A stretch of 64,000 nucleotides of DNA from Nocardia vulneris (GCF_001613425.1 NZ_BDCI01000029.1:62001-126000); one strand, 5' to 3'; positions 16,775 to 26,274 are shown, counted from the first letter of the stretch. Translations and numbers: made by a program. The notes: a model not told the origin generated them from the letters alone.

Positions 16775-17116
16775 TCAGGTCTCGATGGTCCAGACCTGGG
16801 CCGCGGCCTCCTGCGCCAGCTTCGCGAGCAGTATGTCGCGCGGGATCGTCTGGCCGGCAAGATGATCGAGCGACGGGACCACGACGTGGTGCGCGTCGGC
16901 TCGCTTGAGTTCCTGGGTCAGCTCGACGAATGCCGTGCCGTCACCGGAAGTCGATTCATGGAACGTTGCGGCGAAGCAGAGCCCTTCCTCGCGGGCGAGG
17001 GTGTTCATCGCATCCTCGAGCTCTTCGCTGTGGCCATCGGCCAGATCGTCACGCACGTATCCATAGATCAACGCTTCCACCCGAACCTCCGTTGGATTGG
17101 GTACCGCTGTTCTCAT
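16775..17116 (-). CDS. degenerate serine-recombinase-fold protein
   Basis: The 113-aa product resembles the N-terminal catalytic domain of serine resolvases: IYGYVRDDLADG at the first strand, then a helix, REEGLCFAATFHE, and VVVPSLDHLAG where resolvases have a LDRLSR-like motif. The catalytic Ser after YVR is missing and the Arg pair is replaced by His and Gly, so it should not recombine DNA. No DNA-binding tail is present. The ATG at 17116 is chosen as the start of recognisable sequence. It diverges from an XRE/TPR regulator, a layout I associate with streptomycete-type regulatory pairs. A role as a partner or antagonist of that regulator is a guess. Confidence 0.6.
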   Translation of the reverse strand: MRTAVPNPTEVRVEALIYGYVRDDLADGHSEELEDAMNTLAREEGLCFAATFHESTSGDGTAFVELTQELKRADAHHVVVPSLDHLAGQTIPRDILLAKLAQEAAAQVWTIET

Positions 17117-17303
17117 GTGGATCATCTCATTGTGTAGCACTTTGCCGTGCAAGGACAGATGCAATTGCATCTGTGTCGGACGAAACGGGTCCGGCAAACT
17201 TTCCGCTCCCATGTCCAGCATGCACAACGCCAAACTGCGAATGCAGATGTCAACCCACTGACACCTATATGCCCTATCTCGGCCACCGAGCGTTAACTGG
17301 TGC

Positions 17304-17315
17304 GATACTACTGTC
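17304..17315 (+). promoter_or_regulatory. -10-like element of the XRE/TPR gene, probably leaderless
   Basis: GATACT at 17304-17309 stands 6 nt before the GTG start at 17316 with no ribosome site between. No convincing -35 hexamer is seen. Confidence 0.35.
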
Positions 17316-18548
17316 GTGGCCGCTGGAGACGATCGACCCGTCTGGGCAGTCCGGATGCGCTCCGAACGCGATGCGCGGGGGTGGTCACAGGCCGATGCCG
17401 TCCGCGTGATGCGCGCCAAGTCATCTCACAACTTGCCGACCGACAGTACACTGCTCCGTAACTGGCGCCGCTGGGAATCGGGCGAGTCGCGACCGGATGA
17501 TTTCTACGCCCCCATCATCGCCGCCGCCTTCGACACCGTCACGGCGGCGTTCTTCCCCAAAGCCAGGCCGAATCGCGACGACGAGGTGCTCTCGGCAACC
17601 GGCATGGACACCCTCGAGTTCATCGGCCGACTCCGCATGTCCGACGTCTCCCCCGCCACCCTCGACGCCATCCGGATCACCGCCGAACGCCTGTGCTGCG
17701 AGTACTCCTACGCCGATCCGCACGAGCTCCACGCCGAGGGCACCGGCTGGTTGCGCCGGATCACCGCGCTCTTGGACGGCCGGCTGACTCTCGCCCAGCA
17801 CCGCGACATCCTGGTCCTCGCCGGATGGGTCGCACTGCTCGTCGGTTGCGTCGACTACGACCTGGGCCGCCGGACCGCCGCCGAGGCCACCCGCCGCGCC
17901 GCGTACTCGCTCGGCCAAGAGGCGGAGAACACCGAAATCACCGGGTGGAGTGCGGAAATGGCCGCTTGGTTCGCACTGACCCAGGGCAACTATCGGGGCG
18001 CGATCGACGCCGTCGACCAGGCGCTCGAGGCCAGCCGGAACCTGGGCGTCGGGGTACAGCTGGCCGCGCAACGAGCGAAAGCCTGGGCCCGCCTCGGCGA
18101 TCGGCACGAGGTCGAGACGGCGCTCGACGAGGGCCGGGCAATTTTGCAGCGACTCGATCATCCGATCAACCTGGACAACCATTTCGTCGTCGATCCGCAG
18201 AAGTTCGACTTCTACGCGATGGATTGCTGCCGCGTCGCGGGTGAGGATCGGCTCGCCGAGACCTACGCGAACGAGGTCATCCGCAACTCGACCCGGGCCG
18301 ACGGCACCGTGCGCAATCCCATGCGGGTGTCCGAGGCGCACCTGACCCTCGCGGTGGTCGCGGTCCGCAATCGCGATCTGGAACTCGCGGTCGACGAGGG
18401 ACTGCGCGCGTTCGCGGGTAAACGCCGTTCGCTGCCCTCGCTGATGTGGATCGCGGGCGAGGCGGCACGCGAGATCATCGCCCGCTACCCGGGCGATCCG
18501 CGCACCCGCGTGTACCTGGACCAGCTGCGATCGCTCTCGACGGAGTAA
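17316..18548 (+). CDS. XRE-type regulator with TPR-like repeats
   Basis: The 410-aa protein begins with a helix-turn-helix region (RMRSERDARGWSQADAVRVM, then LLRNWRRWESGESRP, about residues 10-65). A long helical C-terminal part follows, with repeat-like segments (AAWFALTQGNYRGAIDAVDQ, AKAWARLGDRHEVETALDEG), as in actinobacterial Cro/C1-plus-tetratricopeptide regulators. These sense a peptide or small-molecule ligand through the TPR part, from family knowledge. It diverges from the degenerate resolvase-like gene. It lies 118 bp upstream of the jet genes in the same direction, so control of the jet set is possible but unproven. Confidence 0.75.
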   Translation: MAAGDDRPVWAVRMRSERDARGWSQADAVRVMRAKSSHNLPTDSTLLRNWRRWESGESRPDDFYAPIIAAAFDTVTAAFFPKARPNRDDEVLSATGMDTLEFIGRLRMSDVSPATLDAIRITAERLCCEYSYADPHELHAEGTGWLRRITALLDGRLTLAQHRDILVLAGWVALLVGCVDYDLGRRTAAEATRRAAYSLGQEAENTEITGWSAEMAAWFALTQGNYRGAIDAVDQALEASRNLGVGVQLAAQRAKAWARLGDRHEVETALDEGRAILQRLDHPINLDNHFVVDPQKFDFYAMDCCRVAGEDRLAETYANEVIRNSTRADGTVRNPMRVSEAHLTLAVVAVRNRDLELAVDEGLRAFAGKRRSLPSLMWIAGEAAREIIARYPGDPRTRVYLDQLRSLSTE

Positions 18549-18653
18549 CCGGGAGCGCACCGGCACAGCCGAATTCGGCGGCGAACATGCGGCAAACCGG
18601 ACACGGGCACGCCGAACCGGCCCCGTTCGTGCCGTGGGCGACCGGCCCGCTAC

Positions 18654-18666
18654 TACCCTGTTCCCG
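18654..18666 (+). promoter_or_regulatory. -10-like element before jetA, probably leaderless
   Basis: TACCCT at 18654-18659 lies 7 nt upstream of the GTG at 18667. The intervening bases contain no ribosome site, so jetA is likely translated from a leaderless message. Confidence 0.4.
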
Positions 18667-20547
18667 GTGACCGACTCCGCCGACGGCGCCGCGAACGCCG
18701 CCTCCGTCCTCTGGGACGACCGGCTGCGGCTGTTCTCCTTCGCCACCGCAGAGCGCCGCACCGATTACCTGTGGGTGCTGCGCGCGTTCGACAGCGCCCG
18801 CGCCGCGTACGTGGTGTTGCTGCACGCCGACGATGTGGCGGAGTGGATCGAGCGCAACGGGCAGGTGCCGCGCACCCCGGCCCAGTTCGCTGCACCGTCC
18901 GCGCCCACCGGGCCCGGTGCCACGACTCCCGCAGCCGCCACGTCCGATGTCACCGCAGCCGAGGCGACCCGGTCCAGCACCACCACACCCGAGACCACCG
19001 GGTCCGACACCACCGTGCCTGGAACCGCAGGGTTCGATGCCGCCGCCCGCGGAGCCATCGCGCCCGCGCCCCTCCAGCAACCCGCTGACGTCGCGAGCCA
19101 GCAACCAACTGAGGACAATCGAGCCGCCGAGAACGCCGCCGACGAGGGTCCCGCGAGCGCCGCAGCCTGGTCGGATGTCCAGGGCGACCGCCCGGCCGCA
19201 CCCCGCCTGACCGCCGCCGAGATCGGCCCGCTGCTCGACCAGTTGCATCAGTGGGGCGTGCTGGAGCGCAGCTACGACGGCACTCGCGCCGCCACACTGG
19301 CCGAATATCGCAACCGGCACTTCGTCTATCAGTTCTCCCAGGCCGGATTCCAGGCCTATCGCGCGGTGGCCGGTGTGCTCAACGCCCGGCTCGACGAGGC
19401 CTCGCTGTCGCGTCTGGTGCTGCCCGAACTGCTCGCCGATCTGCACACGCTCGCCGCGGCGAACCGGGACGGCGACGCCGAGCGGGTCTACCGCACGCTG
19501 CGCCGCCTCGACGCCGCGCTCACCGATATGGCCGCGCGCGCCGCGCACTTCTATCTCTCCCTCGGCGATCTGGTGCGCACCACCGAGATCACGCCGGAAT
19601 CGTTTCTCGCGCACAAGGACGCGTTGCTCGCGCACATGCGTGAATTCAGCCTCGACCTGGCCCGGTTCACCCCGCGCCTGGCCGCCGCGATCGCCGAGAT
19701 CGAGGAGACCGGCGTCGAGAATCTGATCGAGCGCGCGGCCGGCTGTGACGAGCGGGTACTGCTGAGTCCGGCCGAGCGACAGGCGGATTGGCAGGCGCGC
19801 TGGGACGGGTTGCGGACCTGGTTCGTCGCCTCCGGTACGGGCGAGTCGGTGGGCACCACCGAGGCCGAGCGGTTGCGCGAGGCCACCATGAGCGCGATCG
19901 CGGCGGTGCTCTCGCTGCTGCGGCGGGTCACCGAGACCCGCCGCGGCGGGGTGAGCCGGGAGTCCGCGCTGCGGCATCTCGCGGGCTGGTTCACGGCCGC
20001 GCCGAGCGCGGACAGCGCGCACGCCCTGTTCGACGCGGTCTTCGGGCTGGGCAGGCCACGGCATCTCGCGATGGAACATCCGGACGCGGACGTCATCCCG
20101 GCGTTGCGTTCCTGGTGGGAGGCCCCGCCGCTGGAGATCTCGCGCACCCTGGCCGAGACCGGACGGCCGCCCTCGGCCGGCGCGCCCGCCCGAATCCATC
20201 GCAACGACGCGGGAATTCGCCGACTGCGCGAGGCCCAGCTGGACGCGCAGCGCGCCCGCGCCGAGGCGGCCAAATCCCTGGCCCGTGCCGACGTGCACAA
20301 CCGGGTGCTCGACGAGCGCGAGACCGAAGTACTGTTGCGCCTGCTGGATGCCGCGTCCACCGCGTGGGTGCCGGTGAGCGGGCGGGTCGCGGGGACAACG
20401 GGATCCGACAGCGGGGTGACCCTGACCGTGTCCGAACATCCCAGTTCCACGGTGGTGCGCACCGCGCACGGACTGCTGCACCTGAACAACCGCAGGCTGG
20501 AGGTGCGCGAGACGACGCGGACCCGCGCGAACCGGAACGCTCGATGA
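18667..20547 (+). CDS. jetA: Wadjet type II JetA-like protein (DUF2397 / TIGR02677)
   Basis: The 626-aa protein matches the DUF2397 family: N-terminal RLRLFSFATAERRTDYLWVLRA, a winged-helix-like region (LLDQLHQWGVLERSYDGTRA), FVYQFSQAGFQAYRAV and a long helical C-terminal half. In type II Wadjet systems this is the kleisin-like subunit that bridges the SMC-like ATPase heads (family knowledge). Unusually, residues about 71-178 are a Pro/Thr/Ala/Ser-rich low-complexity insert inside the first winged-helix region, making it longer than the roughly 500 aa I expect. The stop overlaps the ATG of a 29-aa bridging frame. No jetD is found downstream. Confidence 0.85.
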   Translation: MTDSADGAANAASVLWDDRLRLFSFATAERRTDYLWVLRAFDSARAAYVVLLHADDVAEWIERNGQVPRTPAQFAAPSAPTGPGATTPAAATSDVTAAEATRSSTTTPETTGSDTTVPGTAGFDAAARGAIAPAPLQQPADVASQQPTEDNRAAENAADEGPASAAAWSDVQGDRPAAPRLTAAEIGPLLDQLHQWGVLERSYDGTRAATLAEYRNRHFVYQFSQAGFQAYRAVAGVLNARLDEASLSRLVLPELLADLHTLAAANRDGDAERVYRTLRRLDAALTDMAARAAHFYLSLGDLVRTTEITPESFLAHKDALLAHMREFSLDLARFTPRLAAAIAEIEETGVENLIERAAGCDERVLLSPAERQADWQARWDGLRTWFVASGTGESVGTTEAERLREATMSAIAAVLSLLRRVTETRRGGVSRESALRHLAGWFTAAPSADSAHALFDAVFGLGRPRHLAMEHPDADVIPALRSWWEAPPLEISRTLAETGRPPSAGAPARIHRNDAGIRRLREAQLDAQRARAEAAKSLARADVHNRVLDERETEVLLRLLDAASTAWVPVSGRVAGTTGSDSGVTLTVSEHPSSTVVRTAHGLLHLNNRRLEVRETTRTRANRNAR

Positions 20548-20633
20548 ACACCACGGCGCCGACTCCCGCCGCGCGCCGAGACGGCACGCCGCGGGCCGGC
20601 CGGAATCTGCGTGACACACTGGAGCGCTCATGA
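20544..20633 (+). CDS. 29-aa bridging micro-ORF between jetA and jetB
   Basis: The ATG at 20544 overlaps the jetA stop (ATGA), and the TGA at 20631-20633 overlaps the jetB start (ATGATG). The peptide, starting MNTTAPTPAARRDG, is basic and unlike known proteins. It may exist only to carry terminating ribosomes to jetB by reinitiation. jetB also has its own GGAG site at 20621-20624, so the micro-ORF is not required. Confidence 0.3.
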   Translation: MNTTAPTPAARRDGTPRAGRNLRDTLERS

Positions 20634-22045
20634 TGCACGGACGCAAGATCGACTCGCTCGCGCTGGACAACTACCAGCGCGCCGCCCGGGTCATCCTCGC
20701 CAATCATCTGGTGACCAGGACCTATCCCGACCGGATCGCGCTGCCGCTGATCCGGCGCTGGGCCACGGAATTACGCGAGGACCTGGCCGAACTGTTCGGC
20801 TACCGGCTCGAGGTCACCGAGACCACGGCCCGGGTGTTCCCGATCATCGACCGGCTCGACGCGGGCAAGCCCGCCCGTACGCCCGCCGACCGGGTGTTCG
20901 ACCGCAGGCGCTACGCCTACCTCGCGCTCTCGCTGGCCGCGCTGGGCCGGGCGGGCGATCAGATCACGTTGTCGGAGTTGGCCGATCAGGTCGCCGCGTA
21001 CGCGGGCCGGGTCGAGGGACTGGAACTGTCCACCGACCGGGCCGCCGATCGGGACGCCTTCGTGGACGCGGTCGGCTGGCTGACCCACCGCGGCGCGCTC
21101 ACCCTGGCCGACGGCGACGCGGGCGGCTGGGCCAGTGACCCGGAGGCGGGCGAGGCGCTCTACGACATCGACCGGCCCGTGGTGTTCGCCCTGTTCCGGC
21201 CGCCGCGCGCGCTGCAACATCTGCACAGCGTGCGCGGGCTGCTCACCGAGGAGGGTGCGGGCGCGACACCCGCGCCCACCGCCGCGGACCTGGCCAGGCG
21301 GGTGCGCCGCACGCTCGTCGAGCGCCCGGTGGTGTATCTCGAGGATCTCGCCCCCGCCGAACGCCCGGTGCTCGGACACGACCGGATCGTGGCCGATGTC
21401 GAACTGTTCACCGGACTGCGGGCCGAACGCCGGGCCGAGGGCGTCGCCCTGATCGATACCTCCGGCCGGCTCTCCGATATCCGCTTCCCGAGCACCGGCA
21501 CGCTGGCCCAGGTCGGTCTGCTGCTGGCGGGCGAGATCGCCGACCGCGTGCTCGATATCGACAACCTGCTCGACCGGCGGCCCGCGCCGCCCGACGCGGG
21601 CGAGGCGCTCGCCGCACAACTGGACGGCGCGATCCCCGAGTCCACCGTCTTCGCGCCGCTCGCCGAACTGCGCAGCGTGTTCGAAGACCAGGCGGCGCAA
21701 GACGATTCGGCCACGGAGCCTGATCAGGACGAGCCGTTCGAGGCGACCTACCCGCTGGTCGAATCGGCCTGGGTGCGCGAGACCATGCAGGCGCTCACCG
21801 ATCGCTACGGCGCCACCTTCGCCGCCCAGTGGCAGGCCGACGTGCCGGGGCTGACCACCGAAGTGGTCGCGCTGCTCGAACGGCTGCGCCTGGTCCGCTC
21901 GGTCGAGAACGGGCTGCTGGTCCTGCCCGCCCTGGCGCGCTATCGCGGCGCGGTGGTCACCGTCCGCACCAAGCGCACCGAGGAACTGTTCGTCACCGCG
22001 GCCGACACCTACGGGTCCGACAGCACTGGCACGGAAGGGAACTGA
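20630..22045 (+). CDS. jetB: Wadjet type II JetB-like protein (DUF2398 / TIGR02678)
   Basis: The 471-aa protein fits DUF2398: an N-terminal NYQRAARVILANHLVTRTYP, then LIRRWATELREDLAELFGYR, and winged-helix-rich middle and C-terminal parts ending with NGLLVLPALARYRGAVV. In Wadjet complexes this is the KITE-like subunit that binds the JetA kleisin (family knowledge). The ATG at 20630 has GGAG 5 nt upstream; a second ATG follows at 20633. A Glu/Asp-rich insert occurs near residues 355-370. Five bases separate it from jetC, so translation is coupled. Confidence 0.85.
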   Translation: MMHGRKIDSLALDNYQRAARVILANHLVTRTYPDRIALPLIRRWATELREDLAELFGYRLEVTETTARVFPIIDRLDAGKPARTPADRVFDRRRYAYLALSLAALGRAGDQITLSELADQVAAYAGRVEGLELSTDRAADRDAFVDAVGWLTHRGALTLADGDAGGWASDPEAGEALYDIDRPVVFALFRPPRALQHLHSVRGLLTEEGAGATPAPTAADLARRVRRTLVERPVVYLEDLAPAERPVLGHDRIVADVELFTGLRAERRAEGVALIDTSGRLSDIRFPSTGTLAQVGLLLAGEIADRVLDIDNLLDRRPAPPDAGEALAAQLDGAIPESTVFAPLAELRSVFEDQAAQDDSATEPDQDEPFEATYPLVESAWVRETMQALTDRYGATFAAQWQADVPGLTTEVVALLERLRLVRSVENGLLVLPALARYRGAVVTVRTKRTEELFVTAADTYGSDSTGTEGN

Positions 22046-22049
22046 GGCG

Positions 22050-25000
22050 ATGTCGCTCATTCACGGCGGAGTGCGGTTCATCCCGACCCGCGCCGGGATC
22101 ATCAACCTGTGGGACTACCGCGACCAGGAATACTGCTTCGCCGACGGCAGATTGGTGCTGCGCGGCCCCAACGGGTCCGGTAAGACCAAAGCGCTGGAGG
22201 TGCTGTTCCCGTTCGTGCTGGACGGCCGGATCGAGCCGCGCCGGCTCAATCCGTTCGCCGGTGAAGAGCGCACGATGAAGTCGAATCTGCTGTACCGCAA
22301 GCAGGAATCGGCGTACTCCTACGTCTGGATGGAGTTCGCGCGCGGCAACTGGGACGACCCGGAGGCCGTGACCATCGGCATCGGCATGCGCGCCACCCGC
22401 TCTTCGGACAAGGTCACCCGCTGGTACTTCGTGGCCGACGGCCGGGTCGGCGTGGACTTCTCGCTGATCGGTCCCGACGACCGGCCGCTCACCCGCAAAC
22501 AACTCGCCGAGCAGATCGGCACCGACGCCATCGTCGACCGCCCGGTCGAGTACCGCAACGCCATCGACGCCCGCATGTTCGGGCTCGGCACCCAGCGTTA
22601 TGACCAGCTGATCAATCTGATTCTCACGCTGCGCCGCCCGCAGCTGGCCAAAAACCTGGACCCGCGCGGACTTTCGCAGGCGCTGACCGACGGCCTGCGC
22701 CCGCTCGACGAGCAACTGATCCTGGACGCGGCCCGCTCGTTCAGCGATATGGAGGAGGTCGGGCGCACCCTGGAGGGTCTGGTGCACGCCGACAGCGCCA
22801 CCCGGACCTTCGTCGAGGTCTACCGCAAATACCTTGCGGTGCAGGCCAAGACCGACGTAGACCAGCTGCGCACCCGGCTCGACGCGGTGACCCATGCGAG
22901 CACCGCGCTCTTCGCCGCGACCGCGCTGCGGGAACGTCGCGAGGCCGAACGCGCCACCGCCGAGACCCGGGCCGAAGACGCGGACCGCGCCTACGAGGAG
23001 GCCCTCGGCGACCGGGAGAACCTGCAACGTTCCAGCGCCTACGAGGGCAAACAACAGCTCGACGACCTGGCCGACGCGGTCCGCAGGCTGGAGACCTCGG
23101 CGGGCGTGCACGGCGACAAGGCGCTCAAAGCACGCCAGACCCTGGACCAGCGGGCGCAGGAGGCCGAGCGGGCCCGCACCGCGGTGCACAGCGCGGCCGC
23201 CGCGCTGTCCCGCGGTGAGGACGAATTGCGTTCCGCCGCAGAGGAAGCGGGCATCGCCTGGACGCCACTGTCCGAGGCGGCACGGGCCGACCAGCTCACC
23301 ACCGCGGTCCGGTCGCATGCCGAGGAACGCGACGCGGACGTGCGCCAGGTCCGGCAGACGCTCGGGCTGATGGAAAAGGCGGCCGCCGAACGCACCCGGG
23401 CCGAGCGTCTCGCCGAACGCGCCCGCGAGCTGAGCGAAGCGGCCGCCGCCGAGGTCGCGCACGCCGAGGCGGCGGTCGTGCTCGCCCGCACCGAAGCCGC
23501 AGCGGCGCTGCGCAGTTGGTGGGACGAGCACCGCGACGTGTACGCCCCCATCAAGAACGGCTTGTTCGAGGCCCTCGACACCGCACTGGCCCAGGCGGGT
23601 TCGGAGGAGGCGACGGTCGCGGAGGTGCTCGCCGAACGCGGCGAACCGCTGCTGGACGAGATCCGCAACCGGCGCCAGGAGGCCCGCGGCCGGGCGGCGA
23701 CGGCGGCCGCGCAGATCGCCGAGCTGAGCGCCGAACGCGACCGCGTGGCCGCGCAAAGCGATGACGCACCACCGGCTTTCGCCGCACGGGCGCGCAGTGC
23801 CGCGGACCGCCCCGGCGCACCGCTGTGGCGGCTGGTCCGGTTCGCCGACGACGTACCACCGGCGGCCGCCGCGGGGATCGAGGCCGCGCTGCATGCCGCC
23901 GACCTCCTGGACGGCTGGGTGTGCGCCGAGCCGCCCGCGCAGTACGACTCGGATCAGTTCCTCGTCCCGCTGCCCGCCGCGGACCGGCCGAAGGGTCGCA
24001 CGCTCGCCGATGTCCTTGTCGTCGAAGAGGATTCGGACGCGCTGACGGTGCCGCGACAGGCCGTCGCCGACGTGCTCGCCTCCATCGCGCTGCACGAGGG
24101 CAAGGGCGATCCGGCGGGTGGCCTCGCGGTGAGCACCGCGGGTGGCTTCCGGCAGGGCGTGCAGCTCGGCAGGCACCACAAGACCGACGCCGAGTTCATC
24201 GGCGCCACCGCCCGGGCGCGCAGGCGCGAACTGCGGCTGACCGAGCTCGCCGCCGCGCTCGAGGCCGCCGGTGCGGTCGAGCGGGCGGCTACGGACGAGG
24301 AGGCCGCCGCGACAGCGGAGCTCGCGCGAATCTCCGCGGCGGGCAAGGCTTTACCGCGTGCCACCGCGGTCGCCACCGCCCTGCGGGCGGTCTCGGAGAC
24401 CGCGGGCATGATGCGCTCGCGCACCGAGGCGGCCGCGCAGGCCGAGCGCGACCTCGACCAGGCGGTCGCCGAGGTCACCGCGGTGGAGAAGAAGCTGCGC
24501 GCCGCCGCCGTCAAACACCGGACGCCACGCGACCCGCGCGAACTCGACGCGCTCGCCGCCGCCATCCGGCATTTCGAGAACACCGGCACCGGTCTGCTCC
24601 GGCTGCGCACCGAGCACGAGCGGGAACGCGAACGCGAACGTGAGGGGGCCGACCGCTACGCCGAGGCCAAGGATCTCGCCGAAGCCTTCGCCGAGGAGGC
24701 CGAGGCGGCCAAGTCCGGTTATCAGGAACAGCTGCGCAAGCTGGAAACTCTGCGCGAGGCGCTGGGGGCGGGTGCCGCCGATATCGATCAGGAACTGGAG
24801 AAGGCCCGCGCGAAGATCGAGGCGACCAAGGCCGAGCAGAAGGCCGCACGCAAGGCCGCCAACGAGGCGATCGAGGCGATCGGCGACGCCGAGGCCGCCT
24901 ACCGGACCGCGCACGAATCGCTCGGCACCGCCCTCAACGAGGTGCTCGCCGACGTGAAAGCCCTTGCCCCGTATGCCCGGCCGGACCTGCTGCGGCTGCT

Positions 25001-26234
25001 GGGCGCGCCCGCGGACGGCCGCTGGCCGAGCAGCGACGCCGCCTGGTCCACCCCGGAACAGCTGCTGTACCGGATCGCGCAGGCGGGGCCGGCGGCCGAG
25101 CCGCAGGTGCTGCCCGAAGAGGTCGCCGAGCTGTTCGAGAACCTCAGCACCGCAACGGCGTCCGTGCGCGCGAGCGAGGCGACCCGTAAATCGACCCGCA
25201 GCGCGGTCACCGCCGCGCTCCAGGAGTTCGATGCCGCGCTGGCCGGATCAGGACGTGACTATCGCCTGCAGTGGGATGCTGCCGACGGGCTCACCGTGGT
25301 GCAGGTGCAGGACGACGACGGCATGTCGGCCCTCGCCGATTTCGCCGCCCGCATCGACAGCGCGCGCAAGGATCAGGAACTGCTGCTCACCGACGCCGAG
25401 CGCCGCATCCTGGAGGACGCGCTGCTCACCGGGCTCGCCCAGCAGATCTACGAACGCACCAGCGACGCCCGCGAACTCATCGCCAAGATGGGCGCGGAGA
25501 TGAAGCAGCGGCGGATGTCCTCGGGCAACACCATCGGCGTGCACTGGGTGCTCGCCGATACGCTCTCCGACCCCGCGCGCGCCATGTGCAAGCTGCTCGA
25601 CCGGGACGCCTCGGTGCTCGGCGCGGACGAATTGGCCACCATCCGAGCGCATTTCGCGTCGGAGATCCGGGCCGCACGCGCCGCGCACCCGGAACGTTCG
25701 TACCCCGAGATCCTGGCGGCGACGCTGGATTACCGCACCTGGCGGGTGTTCTCGTTCACCCTCATCTCGGCCGACGGCAGCGAGGACAAGCTGACGGTGG
25801 CCAGGCACAGCGCGCTGTCCGGTGGTGAGCAGTCGGTTTCGCTGCACCTGCCGCTGTTCGCCGCGGCGCACGTCATGCTGGATTCGGCCGATCCGCAGGC
25901 GCCGCGCCTGCTCGCACTGGACGAGGCCTTCGCCGGTGTCGACGACAACGGCCGCAGCGAATTGCTCGGTCTCAGTGTGCAATTCGACCTCGACCTGTTC
26001 ATGACCGGCTATGACCTGTGGATCACCTACGCGCACGTGCCCGGCTGCGCGCACTACGATCTCGCGCACGCCGCGGCCGAGAACACGGTGAGTGCCACGC
26101 TGTTGGTCTGGGACAGCGGCGAACTGCTCGCCGAGCACGACGGCACCGATCTCACCGCCGCCCTCGGCTCGCCGAACCGCCGCCGTACCCACACCACCAT
26201 CGAGGGCGGGCTGGAACTCACTCCGGTCAGCTAG
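22050..26234 (+). CDS. jetC: Wadjet type II JetC-like SMC/SbcC ATPase (TIGR02680)
   Basis: The 1394-aa protein is the motor subunit. Walker A is GPNGSGKTKALE (residues 39-50). Two long Ala/Glu/Arg-rich coiled-coil arms flank a central globular hinge-like region (about 580-720). The C-terminal ABC half has signature ALSGGEQS (about residue 1256) and Walker B LLALDEAFAGVDD (about 1286). TIGR02680 proteins average over 1400 aa and belong to a four-gene neighbourhood seen in Nocardia farcinica, streptomycetes and others (from memory). In Wadjet the ATPase extrudes plasmid DNA loops and JetD then cuts. Here the next gene is convergent and unrelated, so the JetD (DUF2399, toprim-like) partner is missing. 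Confidence 0.9.
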   Translation: MSLIHGGVRFIPTRAGIINLWDYRDQEYCFADGRLVLRGPNGSGKTKALEVLFPFVLDGRIEPRRLNPFAGEERTMKSNLLYRKQESAYSYVWMEFARGNWDDPEAVTIGIGMRATRSSDKVTRWYFVADGRVGVDFSLIGPDDRPLTRKQLAEQIGTDAIVDRPVEYRNAIDARMFGLGTQRYDQLINLILTLRRPQLAKNLDPRGLSQALTDGLRPLDEQLILDAARSFSDMEEVGRTLEGLVHADSATRTFVEVYRKYLAVQAKTDVDQLRTRLDAVTHASTALFAATALRERREAERATAETRAEDADRAYEEALGDRENLQRSSAYEGKQQLDDLADAVRRLETSAGVHGDKALKARQTLDQRAQEAERARTAVHSAAAALSRGEDELRSAAEEAGIAWTPLSEAARADQLTTAVRSHAEERDADVRQVRQTLGLMEKAAAERTRAERLAERARELSEAAAAEVAHAEAAVVLARTEAAAALRSWWDEHRDVYAPIKNGLFEALDTALAQAGSEEATVAEVLAERGEPLLDEIRNRRQEARGRAATAAAQIAELSAERDRVAAQSDDAPPAFAARARSAADRPGAPLWRLVRFADDVPPAAAAGIEAALHAADLLDGWVCAEPPAQYDSDQFLVPLPAADRPKGRTLADVLVVEEDSDALTVPRQAVADVLASIALHEGKGDPAGGLAVSTAGGFRQGVQLGRHHKTDAEFIGATARARRRELRLTELAAALEAAGAVERAATDEEAAATAELARISAAGKALPRATAVATALRAVSETAGMMRSRTEAAAQAERDLDQAVAEVTAVEKKLRAAAVKHRTPRDPRELDALAAAIRHFENTGTGLLRLRTEHEREREREREGADRYAEAKDLAEAFAEEAEAAKSGYQEQLRKLETLREALGAGAADIDQELEKARAKIEATKAEQKAARKAANEAIEAIGDAEAAYRTAHESLGTALNEVLADVKALAPYARPDLLRLLGAPADGRWPSSDAAWSTPEQLLYRIAQAGPAAEPQVLPEEVAELFENLSTATASVRASEATRKSTRSAVTAALQEFDAALAGSGRDYRLQWDAADGLTVVQVQDDDGMSALADFAARIDSARKDQELLLTDAERRILEDALLTGLAQQIYERTSDARELIAKMGAEMKQRRMSSGNTIGVHWVLADTLSDPARAMCKLLDRDASVLGADELATIRAHFASEIRAARAAHPERSYPEILAATLDYRTWRVFSFTLISADGSEDKLTVARHSALSGGEQSVSLHLPLFAAAHVMLDSADPQAPRLLALDEAFAGVDDNGRSELLGLSVQFDLDLFMTGYDLWITYAHVPGCAHYDLAHAAAENTVSATLLVWDSGELLAEHDGTDLTAALGSPNRRRTHTTIEGGLELTPVS

Positions 26235-26236
26235 GC

Positions 26237-26274
26237 CCTCGGGCAGGTCCGCTCAGCGCGGCCCGTGCCCGAGG
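26237..26274. terminator. stem-loop between jetC and the serine hydrolase gene
   Basis: CCTCGGGCA (26237-26245) pairs with TGCCCGAGG (26266-26274) across 20 nt. It covers the short space between convergent stops and the last codons of the hydrolase gene, so it could serve both transcripts. There is no T-run. Confidence 0.4.

Noticed and set aside
21993..24179. A 728-codon minus-strand frame opposite jetC
   Set aside because: It is a shadow of the jetC coding frame, has no family motifs, and overlaps a protein with intact ATPase motifs.
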